This document shows positions 43,193-51,502 of a stretch of DNA of 64,000 nucleotides, piece after piece. The notes under the pieces are model-generated. The model had not been told where the DNA came from. It was given only the letters and a program-made list of their open reading frames with translations, and did no database searches. The stretch's first letter is position 1. Every line of letters starts with the position of its first letter. Source of the DNA: Trichothermofontia sp037445115 (lineage in GTDB: Bacteria; Cyanobacteriota; Cyanobacteriia; B231); the NCBI GenBank assembly GCA_037445115.1, contig JBBILC010000003.1, forward strand, positions 1 to 64,000, in the 5' to 3' direction. The translations under genes and the position numbers were made by a program.

Positions 43193-43299
43193 GTCGGACC
43201 TAGGAGCGCGAATAGGCCGACTAACCGCAGCCATCAATGTGAGAAGGGTATACCTAATTTCACTGGAATTCACTGAAATTTACTGGGGATACTTACCAA

Positions 43300-43938
43300 A
43301 TGCATACGTCTAGTTACCCTTCTGCTTGGGCGTATTGGCAAAAATTCTATGGTGGGCTGGTGCGATCGCGCTGGGGGTTACGATCGCTGCTCCTGGCCGT
43401 AGCCCTGCTGATCGCCTTTGGGCTGGGCGAAGCCGCTTGGGCCTTGCGTCGGGGCAATCGGGGGCCAGAGGTAACCGCCCTTCAGGTCAATTTACGCAAT
43501 ACAGGCTTTTTTCAAGGTCAAGCCACGGGTTTTTATGGCAGCAAGACCGAAGCCGCCGTGCGCAACTTCCAACGGGCCTACGGGCTACCCGTCGATGGCA
43601 TTGCGGGGCCCCAAACCCTTTCCACCCTATACGCTGCCAATCGGACCCCTGTGGTCGTCGTCCGTCCACCTGTCTATGTGGTGCCCCAAGCCACGCCCTA
43701 TGTTGTTCAGCAACCCACGGGCTACACCTATAGTCCCTATCCCCTTTCCCCCTATCCGGGTAATACCGGTGGCGTCGTCGTGCAACCCACCTATTGGGTC
43801 AATCCCAATCCGGGCACCTATTGGACCTATCCCAATAACAACTACGTGGTCACCCCCTTCACGGGAACCTCTACTCCCGGTGGCGTCACCCAGCGCCCGA
43901 TCGTTTACTCCAACGGCTACTACTACTACGCCCGCTAA
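43300..43938 (+). CDS. exported peptidoglycan-binding-domain protein with Pro/Tyr-rich tail
   Basis: A 212-aa protein with a signal segment (LRSLLLAVALLIAFGLGEAAWA, cleavage after AWA near residue 49). Residues 50-110 form one PG_binding_1 domain: LRRGNRGPEVTALQVNLRNTGFFQGQATGFYGSKTEAAVRNFQRAYGLPVDGIAGPQTLSTLY. The remaining hundred residues are low-complexity, rich in Pro, Tyr, Val and Thr (VVVQPTYWVNPNPGTYWTYPNNNY), ending YYYYAR. No catalytic domain is fused, so it most likely anchors itself to the cell wall. Similar single-domain proteins are common in cyanobacteria. A foldback repeat and a convergent DUF3011/DUF4214 gene follow. Confidence 0.88.
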   Translation: MHTSSYPSAWAYWQKFYGGLVRSRWGLRSLLLAVALLIAFGLGEAAWALRRGNRGPEVTALQVNLRNTGFFQGQATGFYGSKTEAAVRNFQRAYGLPVDGIAGPQTLSTLYAANRTPVVVVRPPVYVVPQATPYVVQQPTGYTYSPYPLSPYPGNTGGVVVQPTYWVNPNPGTYWTYPNNNYVVTPFTGTSTPGGVTQRPIVYSNGYYYYAR

Positions 43939-43961
43939 AGACCCCAATATTGGCCCCCCTG

Positions 43962-44037
43962 AACCACGAGAACACCCCAGCCAGCCCAACGCCAAGCACT
44001 GCGTGCCCCCTTGCTGCCCGTGGTGTCTTCGTGGTTT
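43962..44037. repeat. foldback repeat with AACCAC...GTGGTT arms (copy 2)
   Basis: AACCACGAGAACACC and GGTGTCTTCGTGGTT form 15-base imperfect terminal arms. It lies 24 bases after the peptidoglycan-binding-domain gene, between convergent genes. Confidence 0.65.
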
Positions 44038-44054
44038 CCTACCCACGCCTTCCC

Positions 44055-44681
44055 CTACCGTCGCCGCCGATTCCTGGCTTCGTCACTATTTTCCAGTTCG
44101 CGCCGCACCTGCCGTAGCGTCCAGCCATCGACCAGCCGACGCTGATAGGTCCGCAAACCCTGGGCATCGGCATCCCGCCCTAGGACTTCCCGATAGATCT
44201 GGTTAATCGCCTGTCGAGCTTCTTCACTACTGGCGACTTCCCGGCGCACATCCGAGAGGGTCATGCGGCCCCGTGACAGTTGCTCCGAGTAGGCCCGGTA
44301 ACCCCGCCGATCGATGTCACGTCCCAACACATCACGATAAATCCGGTTGAGATCGTCGTAGTAATCCACTCGGTTATTATTGTTGCTGTTACTGGAACTC
44401 CGGTTAGCGCGGAACGAGGCCCGACAGCCATCCCAAACTTCAACATAGTTGCGATTGCGGTTATAGCTCCAACGGTTACGGCAGGAGCGATCGGAGAGTT
44501 CTTCGACCAGTTCAATGCCATTACGGGTATTGATCGAACAGCGGGTGCGTTGAAAATCCACACTCTGGCAGATGGTCGTATTTTGAGCAGCAGCGGGTTG
44601 ACTCCCGGCAACACTAGCCACGATCACGGCGATCGCCGTCGTCCCACCAAACCAAAGTACCGGGTGTAAACGAAATGTCAT
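44055..44681 (-). CDS. exported protein with DUF3011 and DUF4214 domains
   Basis: A 208-aa protein with a signal peptide (TTAIAVIVASVAGSQPAAAQ, cleavage after AAA near residue 32). Residues about 36-90 resemble DUF3011, a small cysteine-rich lectin-like module: TICQSVDFQRTRCSINTRNGIELVEELSDRSCRNRWSYNRNRNYVEVWDGCRASF. After an Asn/Ser-rich linker, residues about 108-200 contain two DUF4214-type repeats, each with the signature IYRDVLGRDIDRRGYRAY or IYREVLGRDADAQGLRTY. The end is very basic (EARNRRRR). Both domains are usually found on exported proteins; a structural or envelope role is inferred. Confidence 0.87.
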   Translation of the reverse strand: MTFRLHPVLWFGGTTAIAVIVASVAGSQPAAAQNTTICQSVDFQRTRCSINTRNGIELVEELSDRSCRNRWSYNRNRNYVEVWDGCRASFRANRSSSNSNNNNRVDYYDDLNRIYRDVLGRDIDRRGYRAYSEQLSRGRMTLSDVRREVASSEEARQAINQIYREVLGRDADAQGLRTYQRRLVDGWTLRQVRRELENSDEARNRRRR

Positions 44682-44751
44682 TGTCCGTATATCCCTTCTA
44701 CTTCACTTGCCAATAACGTATCCATGCATCGTTGTGACGACAGGATGGCCC

Positions 44752-45594
44752 CTACTGTTGCTCAAACCATTTTTTAATGAGCCGATCCAGTTCACCGTTA
44801 GCCACCATTTCCCTGAGGATGCGGTTAAAGTCGGCCACATAGGCTGAATCCAGGGGAAAGGCGATCGCGATCGGTTCCGGCTCCTCGCCGAGCATGGGGG
44901 TCATCTGGAGGGTTGAGTGACCAGCGACATACAGCTTTGCCACACTTTCTTCCAGGACAACGGCATCCACCTCGCCCGCCGCCAACGCCTGCATCATTTC
45001 TGTAACCGTCTGAAAAGCGTTTACTTGCAGGTTTTCCAGGGTTTTGGCCAGGGAAGCCAACTTCGCCGCTTGCAGGGTTCCCGATTGCACCCCAAGGGTC
45101 TTACCGGCAAACTCCCCCGGTTCCACGATACGAGTGCCTGCTGGCGTCACAATCACCTCATGGGCTGTGAAATAGGCTTGGGAAAAGGCAACCCGTTGCT
45201 CTCGCTCCGGGGTGGGGGTGATCGCAGCTAGGGCAAAATCTAACTGGTGGGCTTGTAGGGCCGGGAGTAGCGCCTCAAAATCCATATCTTCTAGCTGGAT
45301 GGCAAAGCCCAATTTCGCCGCAATATAATTCGCCAGATCAATTTCAAACCCCTGAATCTCATCGGAGTTGTCTAACCTAAACTGAAAGGGGGGGTAGTCA
45401 GCAGCAGTCCCCATTGTTAGGGTTTTCTGATGGGTAGGGGTGGCAGCCAGGTGCTCCGCCGCCATTTCAGCCCAACTAGGTCCCTGCGTCGTCGTCAACG
45501 TCAGGGTTGTCACCACCGTTGCCACTGTCGCCACCATCGCACGGGCAACGATTGGTTGCTGGCGGGGGGACACGAAGCTTGGAATCCGAACCAT
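44752..45594 (-). CDS. amino-acid ABC transporter substrate-binding protein (SBP family 3), orphan
   Basis: A 280-aa periplasmic binding protein with an N-terminal signal region (ARAMVATVATVVTTLTLTTT). The SBP_bac_3 signature is clear: LTMGTAADYPPFQFRLDNSDEIQGFEIDLANYIAAKLGFAIQLEDMDFEALLPALQAHQLDFALAAITPTPEREQRVAFSQAYF, then GKTLGVQSGT and GEVDAVVLEE. It is unlike the larger AapJ-type binding protein at 4294-5367 and belongs to the GlnH/HisJ size class. No permease or ATPase genes lie beside it, so it must use a transporter encoded elsewhere, or serve as a sensor input. Confidence 0.9.
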   Translation of the reverse strand: MVRIPSFVSPRQQPIVARAMVATVATVVTTLTLTTTQGPSWAEMAAEHLAATPTHQKTLTMGTAADYPPFQFRLDNSDEIQGFEIDLANYIAAKLGFAIQLEDMDFEALLPALQAHQLDFALAAITPTPEREQRVAFSQAYFTAHEVIVTPAGTRIVEPGEFAGKTLGVQSGTLQAAKLASLAKTLENLQVNAFQTVTEMMQALAAGEVDAVVLEESVAKLYVAGHSTLQMTPMLGEEPEPIAIAFPLDSAYVADFNRILREMVANGELDRLIKKWFEQQ

Positions 45595-45855
45595 CTTGTC
45601 CTTACCTCATGCTTGGGAAATCGGTTCACGTTGCGTTTTGCTCCGACCTATTCTACAGGGACTTATCCGTGATCCCGATCGGCAGGTAACGAGGGTTAAC
45701 GTTTGGCGGAGGGGAGCGGGACGAATCCCGATGGGATGGGATTTCGGGGGAGTGTCTGAAAGACTAACCGGATGAGGGCAAGGCGAGGTTAATATGGAGG
45801 TTTGGGATCTTCCCGGTCCAAGCTTTAAACACTCAATCAAAAAGGAGGGGTAGTC

Positions 45856-47217
45856 ATGCCACAACCCGTTGTTGCGATCGTCGGTCGCCCGAATGTGGGC
45901 AAGTCTGCCCTCGCCAACCGTTTAGCGGGTCGCCGGGAAGCCATTGTGTATGACCAACCGGGGGTGACCCGCGATCGCGTCTATCTCCCCGCCTTCTGGC
46001 AGGCCCATGAGTTCATTGTGGTGGATACGGGAGGGCTGGTATTTGACGAAGATACGGAATTTTTACCCCTCATCCGCGAACAGGCGATGCTGGCCCTGAC
46101 GGAAGCCGCCGCCGCGATCTTAGTTGTAGATGGACAAGCCGGGGTCACCGCAGCGGATCAGGAAATTGCCGACTGGCTCCGGCAGCAAACGGTACCCGTG
46201 TTAGTAGCGGTGAATAAATGTGAGTCACCAGAGCAGGGCTTAGCCCAAGCAGCCGAATTCTGGAACCTGGGTCTGGGCGAGCCGTTCCCCTTGTCGGCGA
46301 TCCACGGTAGCGGGACGGGTGAATTATTGGATGCCCTGGTGAATTACCTCCCGGAACCGAGTGAAGTGGAGGTCACTCCGGAATTGAAGGTGGCGATCGT
46401 GGGCCGACCGAATGCGGGCAAATCCAGCCTGTTGAATGCCCTCGTGGGCGAAAGTCGAGCGATCGTGAGTCCCATTTCCGGGACCACCCGCGATGCGATC
46501 GATACGGTGGTGACTTATAAAGACAAACCCTATCGCCTGATTGATACTGCCGGCATTCGCAAGCGCAAAAGTGTGGAGTATGGGCCGGAATTTTTCGGCG
46601 TTAACCGGGCGCTGAAGGCAATTCAGCGATCGGATGTGGCGTTACTGGTGATCGATGTTCTGGAAGGGATCACGGAACAGGATCAACGGCTAGCGGGCCA
46701 TATTGCCGACGAGGGTCGAGGGTGTGTGCTGGTCATTAATAAGTGGGATGCGGTTGAGAAGGATTCCTACAGCATTTACGAATATGAGCGATCGCTGCGC
46801 AGCCGTCTTTATTTCCTCGACTGGGCTGAGATGGTCTTTATCAGCGCCAAAACCGGCAAACGGGTGGAGCAGGTCCTGGAAGCCGTCGATCGTGTTGCCG
46901 AGCAGCACCAGCGTCGCGTATCAACCGCCGTGATCAACGAAGTCCTGCAAGAAGCACTGAGTTGGCACACCCCCCCGACGAACCGCCAAGGTCGGCAAGG
47001 TAAAATTTACTATGGTACCCAGGTGAGCACTCAACCACCAACGATCGCATTATTTGTTAATGATCCGCAGCGGTTTAATGAAGGGTACCGTCGCTATATC
47101 GCCCAGCAGTTCCGCAAGTCCCTAGGCTTTACTGGCACCCCCCTGCGGCTCCTTTGGCGCGGTAAGCGGGAACGAGATGTGGCCCGCGAGGGCGTTAACC
47201 GGGCCACACGGGTGTAG
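45856..47217 (+). CDS. der: ribosome biogenesis GTPase Der (EngA)
   Basis: Double-GTPase required for 50S ribosomal subunit assembly. Both G domains are intact: the first has GRPNVGKSALANRLAG (about 9-24) and DTGG, the second GRPNAGKSSLLNALVG (about 182-197), with DTAGIRKRKS and NKWDAVEKD. The C-terminal KH-like domain contains PTNRQGRQGKIYYGTQVSTQPPTIALFVNDP. Length of 453 aa is typical. An excellent ribosome-binding site, AAAGGAGGGG, precedes the ATG. It is followed by an EcfT-like gene after a spacer with a heptamer repeat. Confidence 0.97.
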   Translation: MPQPVVAIVGRPNVGKSALANRLAGRREAIVYDQPGVTRDRVYLPAFWQAHEFIVVDTGGLVFDEDTEFLPLIREQAMLALTEAAAAILVVDGQAGVTAADQEIADWLRQQTVPVLVAVNKCESPEQGLAQAAEFWNLGLGEPFPLSAIHGSGTGELLDALVNYLPEPSEVEVTPELKVAIVGRPNAGKSSLLNALVGESRAIVSPISGTTRDAIDTVVTYKDKPYRLIDTAGIRKRKSVEYGPEFFGVNRALKAIQRSDVALLVIDVLEGITEQDQRLAGHIADEGRGCVLVINKWDAVEKDSYSIYEYERSLRSRLYFLDWAEMVFISAKTGKRVEQVLEAVDRVAEQHQRRVSTAVINEVLQEALSWHTPPTNRQGRQGKIYYGTQVSTQPPTIALFVNDPQRFNEGYRRYIAQQFRKSLGFTGTPLRLLWRGKRERDVAREGVNRATRV

Positions 47218-47310
47218 TTGGGGGAGTTAGGAGGCGAGAGGCGGGTAGGGGCGGGTTGCGCCCAACGATCGCGAGGTAACCGATATCCCTTGTAAACCCG
47301 CCCATCTAGG

Positions 47311-47335
47311 ATTTTGAATTTTGAATTTTGAATTT
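47311..47335. repeat. heptanucleotide tandem repeat (ATTTTGA x3 plus partial)
   Basis: Three perfect ATTTTGA units and a fourth partial one end in TTGGG in the der-ecfT spacer. The tract near murD (22307-22347) has a related heptamer and the same TTTGGG ending. Confidence 0.85.
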
Positions 47336-47402
47336 GGGTGAAAGCTAACGGTTCGGCCAGGCACGGTTTAATAGAGATCTCCCTCAATAGATAGATATCC
47401 CA

Positions 47403-48386
47403 ATGGATCTGCTGCGATCGCTGCCCTTGGGGCTGTACTTAGAACAACCGGTTACCTGGCTCCACCGCCTTGACCCTAGAATCAAGCTGGCCTGGTTAAT
47501 GACCTTCCTGGCGGCTCCAATTTTGGCTTCAGCGGCTTGGCGCTTAATTCTGGTTGGGTTACTCATCGCAATTACCTTTTTGGCGATGATCCCCACCCGT
47601 GTCTGGCGACAGCAAATGGGCTGGTTACTGACCCTCTCCACCCTGGTGTTTGTGCTAACGGCGATCGCCCCCGATGGCCTGGCGGCAACCTCCCAACCCC
47701 GCCTACCGGCCAATGCCCTGGATCTGGCGGAGCAAATCACAATTCCCCTGCCCCCCACCCGCTGTCCTTGGTATGTGCCCTTTTGTCGATCGACCCCAAC
47801 TGCCAGACCCGCTCCGGCCAGCCAGGAGCTTCCCCAGCCGACGGATTATCGGTATGTGTTGGTGCAGCAAGGCCCCTTTACCGTCACCCGCCGTACCTTT
47901 GACCTGGGGATTCGCGTCAGTACCCTCATTTTTACCCTGATCTACAGCACCAACCTTTACCTGCTTACCACGGCTCCAGAGGAAATCACGGCAGGTCTGG
48001 AGGATCTGATGGCTCCCCTGCGGCGACTGCACTGGCCAGTCACGGAAATTGCCCTGACCCTAACCCTATCCTTGCGTTTTATCCCGCTCGTGTTGGAAGA
48101 AGTCCAGAACCTAGTGCGGGCCGTGCGGACACGGGCGATCAACTGGAAAAAATTGGGGCTGCGGCGGGCCATTAACCTATGGATGACCCTGGCGGAGCGT
48201 CTGTTGAAAAATTTGCTCTTGCGGGCGGAACAGATTGCCAGCGCGATGAAGGTACGGGGGTTTACCAGCCCTGATCAACATCGGGTGCAATGGCATCAAG
48301 CGCGATTACGGCGAGGTGACTGGTGGGCGATCGTGGGGTTGGTGTGCCTTTGGAGCGCACGGCTGTTGAGTGGGGCCGTCTCATAG
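47403..48386 (+). CDS. EcfT/CbiQ-family energy-coupling-factor transmembrane protein
   Basis: A 327-aa membrane protein of the CbiQ/EcfT family. Visible are WLHRLDPRIKLAWLMTFLAAPI near the N-terminus, about five hydrophobic helices, and the C-terminal coupling helices with LSLRFIPLVLEEVQNLVRAVRTRAI, NLWMTLAERLLKNLLLRAEQIASAMKVRGF, which include the Ala-Arg-Gly-like motif region that contacts the ATPases. An unusual insertion of about 70 residues (about 95-165, rich in Pro, Ala and Thr, with two Cys in CPWYVPFC) divides the N-terminal part. No ATPase (EcfA) or substrate subunit gene is adjacent; the family in cyanobacteria and red-algal plastids (Ycf92-like) is often found alone. The substrate is unknown. 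Confidence 0.88.
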   Translation: MDLLRSLPLGLYLEQPVTWLHRLDPRIKLAWLMTFLAAPILASAAWRLILVGLLIAITFLAMIPTRVWRQQMGWLLTLSTLVFVLTAIAPDGLAATSQPRLPANALDLAEQITIPLPPTRCPWYVPFCRSTPTARPAPASQELPQPTDYRYVLVQQGPFTVTRRTFDLGIRVSTLIFTLIYSTNLYLLTTAPEEITAGLEDLMAPLRRLHWPVTEIALTLTLSLRFIPLVLEEVQNLVRAVRTRAINWKKLGLRRAINLWMTLAERLLKNLLLRAEQIASAMKVRGFTSPDQHRVQWHQARLRRGDWWAIVGLVCLWSARLLSGAVS

Positions 48387-48521
48387 GGGGAGCAGACCTG
48401 ATACGATCAGGGGCAACGACACCTGACCGGTCGCAACGATGGCGGGAGTGCTTGGAATTCCGGGTTATCCATCCGTCAACGGACTGGCATGGTTTAGGCT
48501 TATCCCGTTTGGAAATCCAAT

Positions 48522-48965
48522 TTGGACATTCGATTAGGTACTGATCTGGTTTACGTCCCCCGCATTCGTGATGCGGTACAGCGGTTTGGCGATCGCTTTT
48601 TGCAACGCATTTATACCCGTTCAGAACAGCAAGCTTGTGGGGTGGCGATCGTACGGGACAGCGATCGTCAGGATCACCCATCCCCAGGTATACCCCTGGA
48701 AGCGTCCCCAACCGTAATTCAACGATTAGCGGCTCGCTGGGCGGCGAAGGAAGCCGTCGTCAAAGCCTTGGGGACCGGGTGGCGGGGCATTGGCTATCAG
48801 GAAGTTGAGATTCAACGCCAGCCTAACGGTGCCCCCCTAGTCTGCCTTGCGGGGCCAATGGCGGCATCCCTGGCGGCAACCTGGTCCACGTGCCAGTGGC
48901 AACTCAGCCTGAGCCACGATGGGCACTACGCGATCGCCAGTGCTATCCTTATCTGTTTACCCTAA
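48522..48965 (+). CDS. acpS: holo-[acyl-carrier-protein] synthase
   Basis: Phosphopantetheinyl transferase that activates acyl-carrier protein. The product reads MDIRLGTDLVYVPRI, then FLQRIYTRSEQQAC, RLAARWAAKEAVVKALGTGWRGIGYQEVEI and WQLSLSHDGHYAIASAIL. These include the Asp of GTD, the WAAKEAVVKALG helix and the SLSHDG motif that bind Mg-CoA. The start appears to be TTG at 48522, because no ATG or GTG lies before the conserved GTDLVYVPRI. Length of 147 aa is slightly above the usual 120-130 owing to an insertion near residues 45-62 (RDSDRQDHPSPGIPLEAS). Confidence 0.92.
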   Translation: MDIRLGTDLVYVPRIRDAVQRFGDRFLQRIYTRSEQQACGVAIVRDSDRQDHPSPGIPLEASPTVIQRLAARWAAKEAVVKALGTGWRGIGYQEVEIQRQPNGAPLVCLAGPMAASLAATWSTCQWQLSLSHDGHYAIASAILICLP

Positions 48966-49133
48966 AGGTCTCATGGGTATGGTTAGCGCGAAACCGTTGC
49001 TGACATCTCGATCTCACGCCTATCATCCTGTTAATTTGCGCTCTGCTTACCCCAACCCGTATTATCAAGAAGTTCCGTATGCTCCTCCGTATTTGTGCTC
49101 CATTTATGCTCCCCTTCGCGTTAGTGCCTCGGC

Positions 49134-49403
49134 ATGAGTAGTGAGATCTATCTCAACCATCCCACCTTTGGTTTGCTGTACCGAGTTTGTGTAATTGAGG
49201 AAACTCAGGAACTGTTTGCGACGCTCTATGCCCAACGCCTGTTCTTTCTCGTGATCAGTGCTAGCGATGGCGTCCGGTTTGATCCGATCGGCAGGAGTGA
49301 TGCCCGCATCCTGGTCGAAAGCCGCCTGCGCCTACTCCGCCGCCTGGGTAAATCGAAGGAACTTGAACAACTTCAGGTCATCCATAAGCAAACTTTCCAA
49401 TAG
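49134..49403 (+). CDS. pipX: transcriptional coactivator PipX (PII/NtcA partner)
   Basis: Small regulator that binds either the PII protein or the nitrogen regulator NtcA depending on 2-oxoglutarate and ADP/ATP levels. The 89-aa sequence is unmistakable: SEIYLNHPTFGLLYRVCVIEETQELFATLYAQRLFFLV forms the Tudor-like domain, and DARILVESRLRLLRRLGKSKELEQLQVIHKQTFQ forms the two C-terminal helices. It is followed after 78 bases by pipY (yggS), the usual cyanobacterial bicistron. A frame upstream (48973-49137) overlaps the start by ATGA but is not family-like. Confidence 0.96.
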   Translation: MSSEIYLNHPTFGLLYRVCVIEETQELFATLYAQRLFFLVISASDGVRFDPIGRSDARILVESRLRLLRRLGKSKELEQLQVIHKQTFQ

Positions 49404-49481
49404 ACATTCCAATCGGCGATAGTGGTCATTTGGCATCCTTTGGGTTAATGTCTTGTACGGTTTCGCCATGCTTGGGTTGTT

Positions 49482-50168
49482 ATGAGTCAATTCCTGCCAC
49501 CGGCAGCGGTGCGCGATCGCATCACCCAAATCCAGGCGGAGTTACCGCCGACCGTGCGGCTAATCGCCGTTACCAAGACAGTCCCTACCGCGTTGATACG
49601 GGTTGCCTATGCCGCTGGGGTACGAGACTTTGGCGAAAGTCGGCTACAGGAGGCCCTTACAAAACAAGCTGAACTCCAGGAGCTAGCCGATATCACCTGG
49701 CACCTGATTGGTCACTTACAAAGCAATAAGGCCGCCAAGGCGATGCAGCATTTCCATTGGATTCATGCGATTGATAGCCTCAAACTGGCTCAACAAATGA
49801 ACCACATTGCTCAGCAGCAAGGCTATTCGCCCAAGCTATGCCTCCAAGTCAAGTTCCGAGCAGATCCGGCTAAATATGGTTGGAGCCTGCCCAACTTGCA
49901 AGCTGACTTACCTAGCCTCGATCGCTACCCACATTTGCAAATTCGCGGGCTTATGACCATTCTGCCCCAAGGACTCACCGAACCTGAGATAGCGCAGACC
50001 TTTCAACAAGCCCAAGCCTTTACGGCTGATCTCCAGCAGCAACCCTGGTCCCATCTGAAGTTTCAGGAACTATCAATGGGAATGTCCGGCGACTACCGCT
50101 GGGCGATCGCGGCTGGCGCGACGATGATCCGCCTAGGACAGATTTTATTTGGAGCACGAACCCCATGA
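49482..50168 (+). CDS. pipY: PLP homeostasis protein, YggS/PROSC family (PipY)
   Basis: Non-enzymatic pyridoxal-phosphate-binding protein of the COG0325 family that buffers PLP and amino-acid pools. The 228-aa sequence has the PLP lysine in LIAVTKTVPTALI (about Lys31), then GVRDFGESRLQEALTK, WHLIGHLQSNKA, LCLQVKFRADPAKYGW and LSMGMSGDYRWAIAAGATMIRLGQILFGAR, covering the barrel. Cotranscription and functional interaction with PipX are established in cyanobacteria; the arrangement here agrees with that. Confidence 0.95.
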   Translation: MSQFLPPAAVRDRITQIQAELPPTVRLIAVTKTVPTALIRVAYAAGVRDFGESRLQEALTKQAELQELADITWHLIGHLQSNKAAKAMQHFHWIHAIDSLKLAQQMNHIAQQQGYSPKLCLQVKFRADPAKYGWSLPNLQADLPSLDRYPHLQIRGLMTILPQGLTEPEIAQTFQQAQAFTADLQQQPWSHLKFQELSMGMSGDYRWAIAAGATMIRLGQILFGARTP

Positions 50169-50834
50169 TTTTATAAATAAAATCTTAATTTTTGAATTCA
50201 GATTACTCCTTTACAATTGCAGGCAGAATCCAGGGCATTTACAGGAGCAGTGCCGTCATGGGTATCGCTGCTGGTTCCCATGCATTCTTCTTTAGATTTT
50301 CTTTAGGGTTGCCTGAAAGAAACTGTCTTAACACGAGTTCATGAACTTATTTGACTGTTTTGCGTCAAGGGGTTTACCCCCCTTGCGAATTCAGAATAAG
50401 GTCAGTAGGATAATCCCACCTTTGGTGCCGATTGCGTTTGCAAGAAGCGGCTGGGTGAAGGTTTTCAGTCAAGCCATCCCTGCTGGTGGGAGCGACAGGT
50501 TAAGGTCAGGCAATGGGTTGGGTCAACTAACCGGTTGTGAAGCTTGTGAAGCTGAAGCGTTCAGAGACCTTGTTGGGGCTGGCAAGATTTTTCCCTAGAT
50601 AGCAGCGTTCTTGCGAAAGTCGGGTTACAATTTGGCTGATTTGGAATACAGTGTGGTCACGGATGAGTGGTAAGTACAGGAAAGTGGGCAAATGTGCTCA
50701 GTGATCAAGTGCTTATCCGGGGTAGTTACCCCAAACGGTTCGGCGTTGATTTCTTGCTAGAAAGCCTCGTTGTTTCCCCCGATCATCGTAATTGTCTTCC
50801 TTGAGTCAACGTTAGTTGGAATGGAGTGTGGACT
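50169..50834. other. intergenic region between pipY and sepF
   Basis: No well-supported gene in 666 bases. A plus-strand frame at 50341-50598 (85 aa) lacks any recognisable family. An AT-rich stretch follows pipY (50165-50220). A palindromic sequence lies at 50366-50385. TTACAAT at about 50626-50632 could be a -10 element for sepF transcription. About 200 bases upstream of sepF show no further structure. Confidence 0.4.
50366..50385. repeat. imperfect palindrome CAAGGGG...CCCCTTG
   Basis: Seven-base arms around TTTACC. It resembles the perfect 22-bp palindrome at 56151-56172 and 60238-60259 (arms ACAAGGGGCTT), and is probably a degenerate member. Confidence 0.5.
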
Positions 50835-51410
50835 GTGAATACGATTTTCACAAAATTACGCGACTTTGTCGGCCTTAGCGACGCCGCCGAGTACGAGTAT
50901 GACTATGATGATCTCGGTAGTGAAGACTACCAGGGTCTGTATCAGGAAGAGGCCCCTCAACCCATGATGGAAGAGGAACCTCGGAATCCTCGTCGGATGC
51001 GGGAACGGACAGGAGTCGCAACATCAGGAATCAACTCAACTATGAATAATGTCATTGGGATGCCGGGAGCGGCTGGTTTTTCGGAAGTCTTAGTGTTGGA
51101 ACCGCGATCATTTGAAGAAATGCCGCAAACGATCCAAGCGCTGCGGGAACGGAAGACGGTGGTCCTGAACCTGACGATGATGGACCCGGATCAAGCCCAG
51201 CGGGCGGTTGATTTTGTGGCGGGTGGCACCTACGCCATTGATGGCCACCAAGAGCGCATTGGTGAAAGTATTTTCCTCTTCACGCCCAACTGTGTACAGG
51301 TCAGTACCCATGCTGGTGTGATTCACGAGGCTCCCCAACCCGCCGCCCGTCCGCGTCCCGCAACCCCTGCACCCGCCTGGACGGCTGAGCAAGTACGAAT
51401 GGTTCAGTAG
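50835..51410 (+). CDS. sepF: cell division protein SepF (Cdv2)
   Basis: Membrane-tethering and FtsZ-bundling factor of the divisome. I place the start at GTG 50835, giving MNTIFTKLRDFVGLSDAAEYEYDYDD, with the amphipathic N-terminal helix that binds membrane; a GTG three codons upstream is also open. An acidic linker follows, and the C-terminal SepF domain (about 75-165) contains EVLVLEPRSFEEMPQTIQALRERKTVVLNLTMMDPDQAQRAVDFVAGGTYAIDGHQERIGESIFLFTPNCVQVS. A Pro/Ala-rich tail ends the protein. Length of 191 aa is normal. It lies between pipY and proC, a conserved cluster in cyanobacteria. Confidence 0.95.
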   Translation: MNTIFTKLRDFVGLSDAAEYEYDYDDLGSEDYQGLYQEEAPQPMMEEEPRNPRRMRERTGVATSGINSTMNNVIGMPGAAGFSEVLVLEPRSFEEMPQTIQALRERKTVVLNLTMMDPDQAQRAVDFVAGGTYAIDGHQERIGESIFLFTPNCVQVSTHAGVIHEAPQPAARPRPATPAPAWTAEQVRMVQ

Positions 51411-51457
51411 GATGTTGACCGTCGAGTGTTGACCGAGTGTTGGCCTAATGTTGGTCT
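51411..51457. repeat. 11-bp tandem repeat between sepF and proC
   Basis: GATGTTGACCG is followed (after TCG) by AGTGTTGACCG, AGTGTTGGCCT and AATGTTGGTCT. It directly follows the sepF stop codon and fills half of the 92-base spacer. Confidence 0.85.
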
Positions 51458-51502
51458 AAATCGTTGAAGCTAATTTTTGATGTGAGTTGACGCTGCATAA
51501 AT

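Noticed and set aside
48973..49137. Small frame before pipX with an ATGA overlap
   Set aside because: No family features, and PipX has a clear start with typical N-terminal sequence; the overlap is probably chance.
50341..50598. 85-aa frame between pipY and sepF, considered as a decayed transposon tail
   Set aside because: No TnpB or transposase motif could be recognised in any frame; kept only as a region note.
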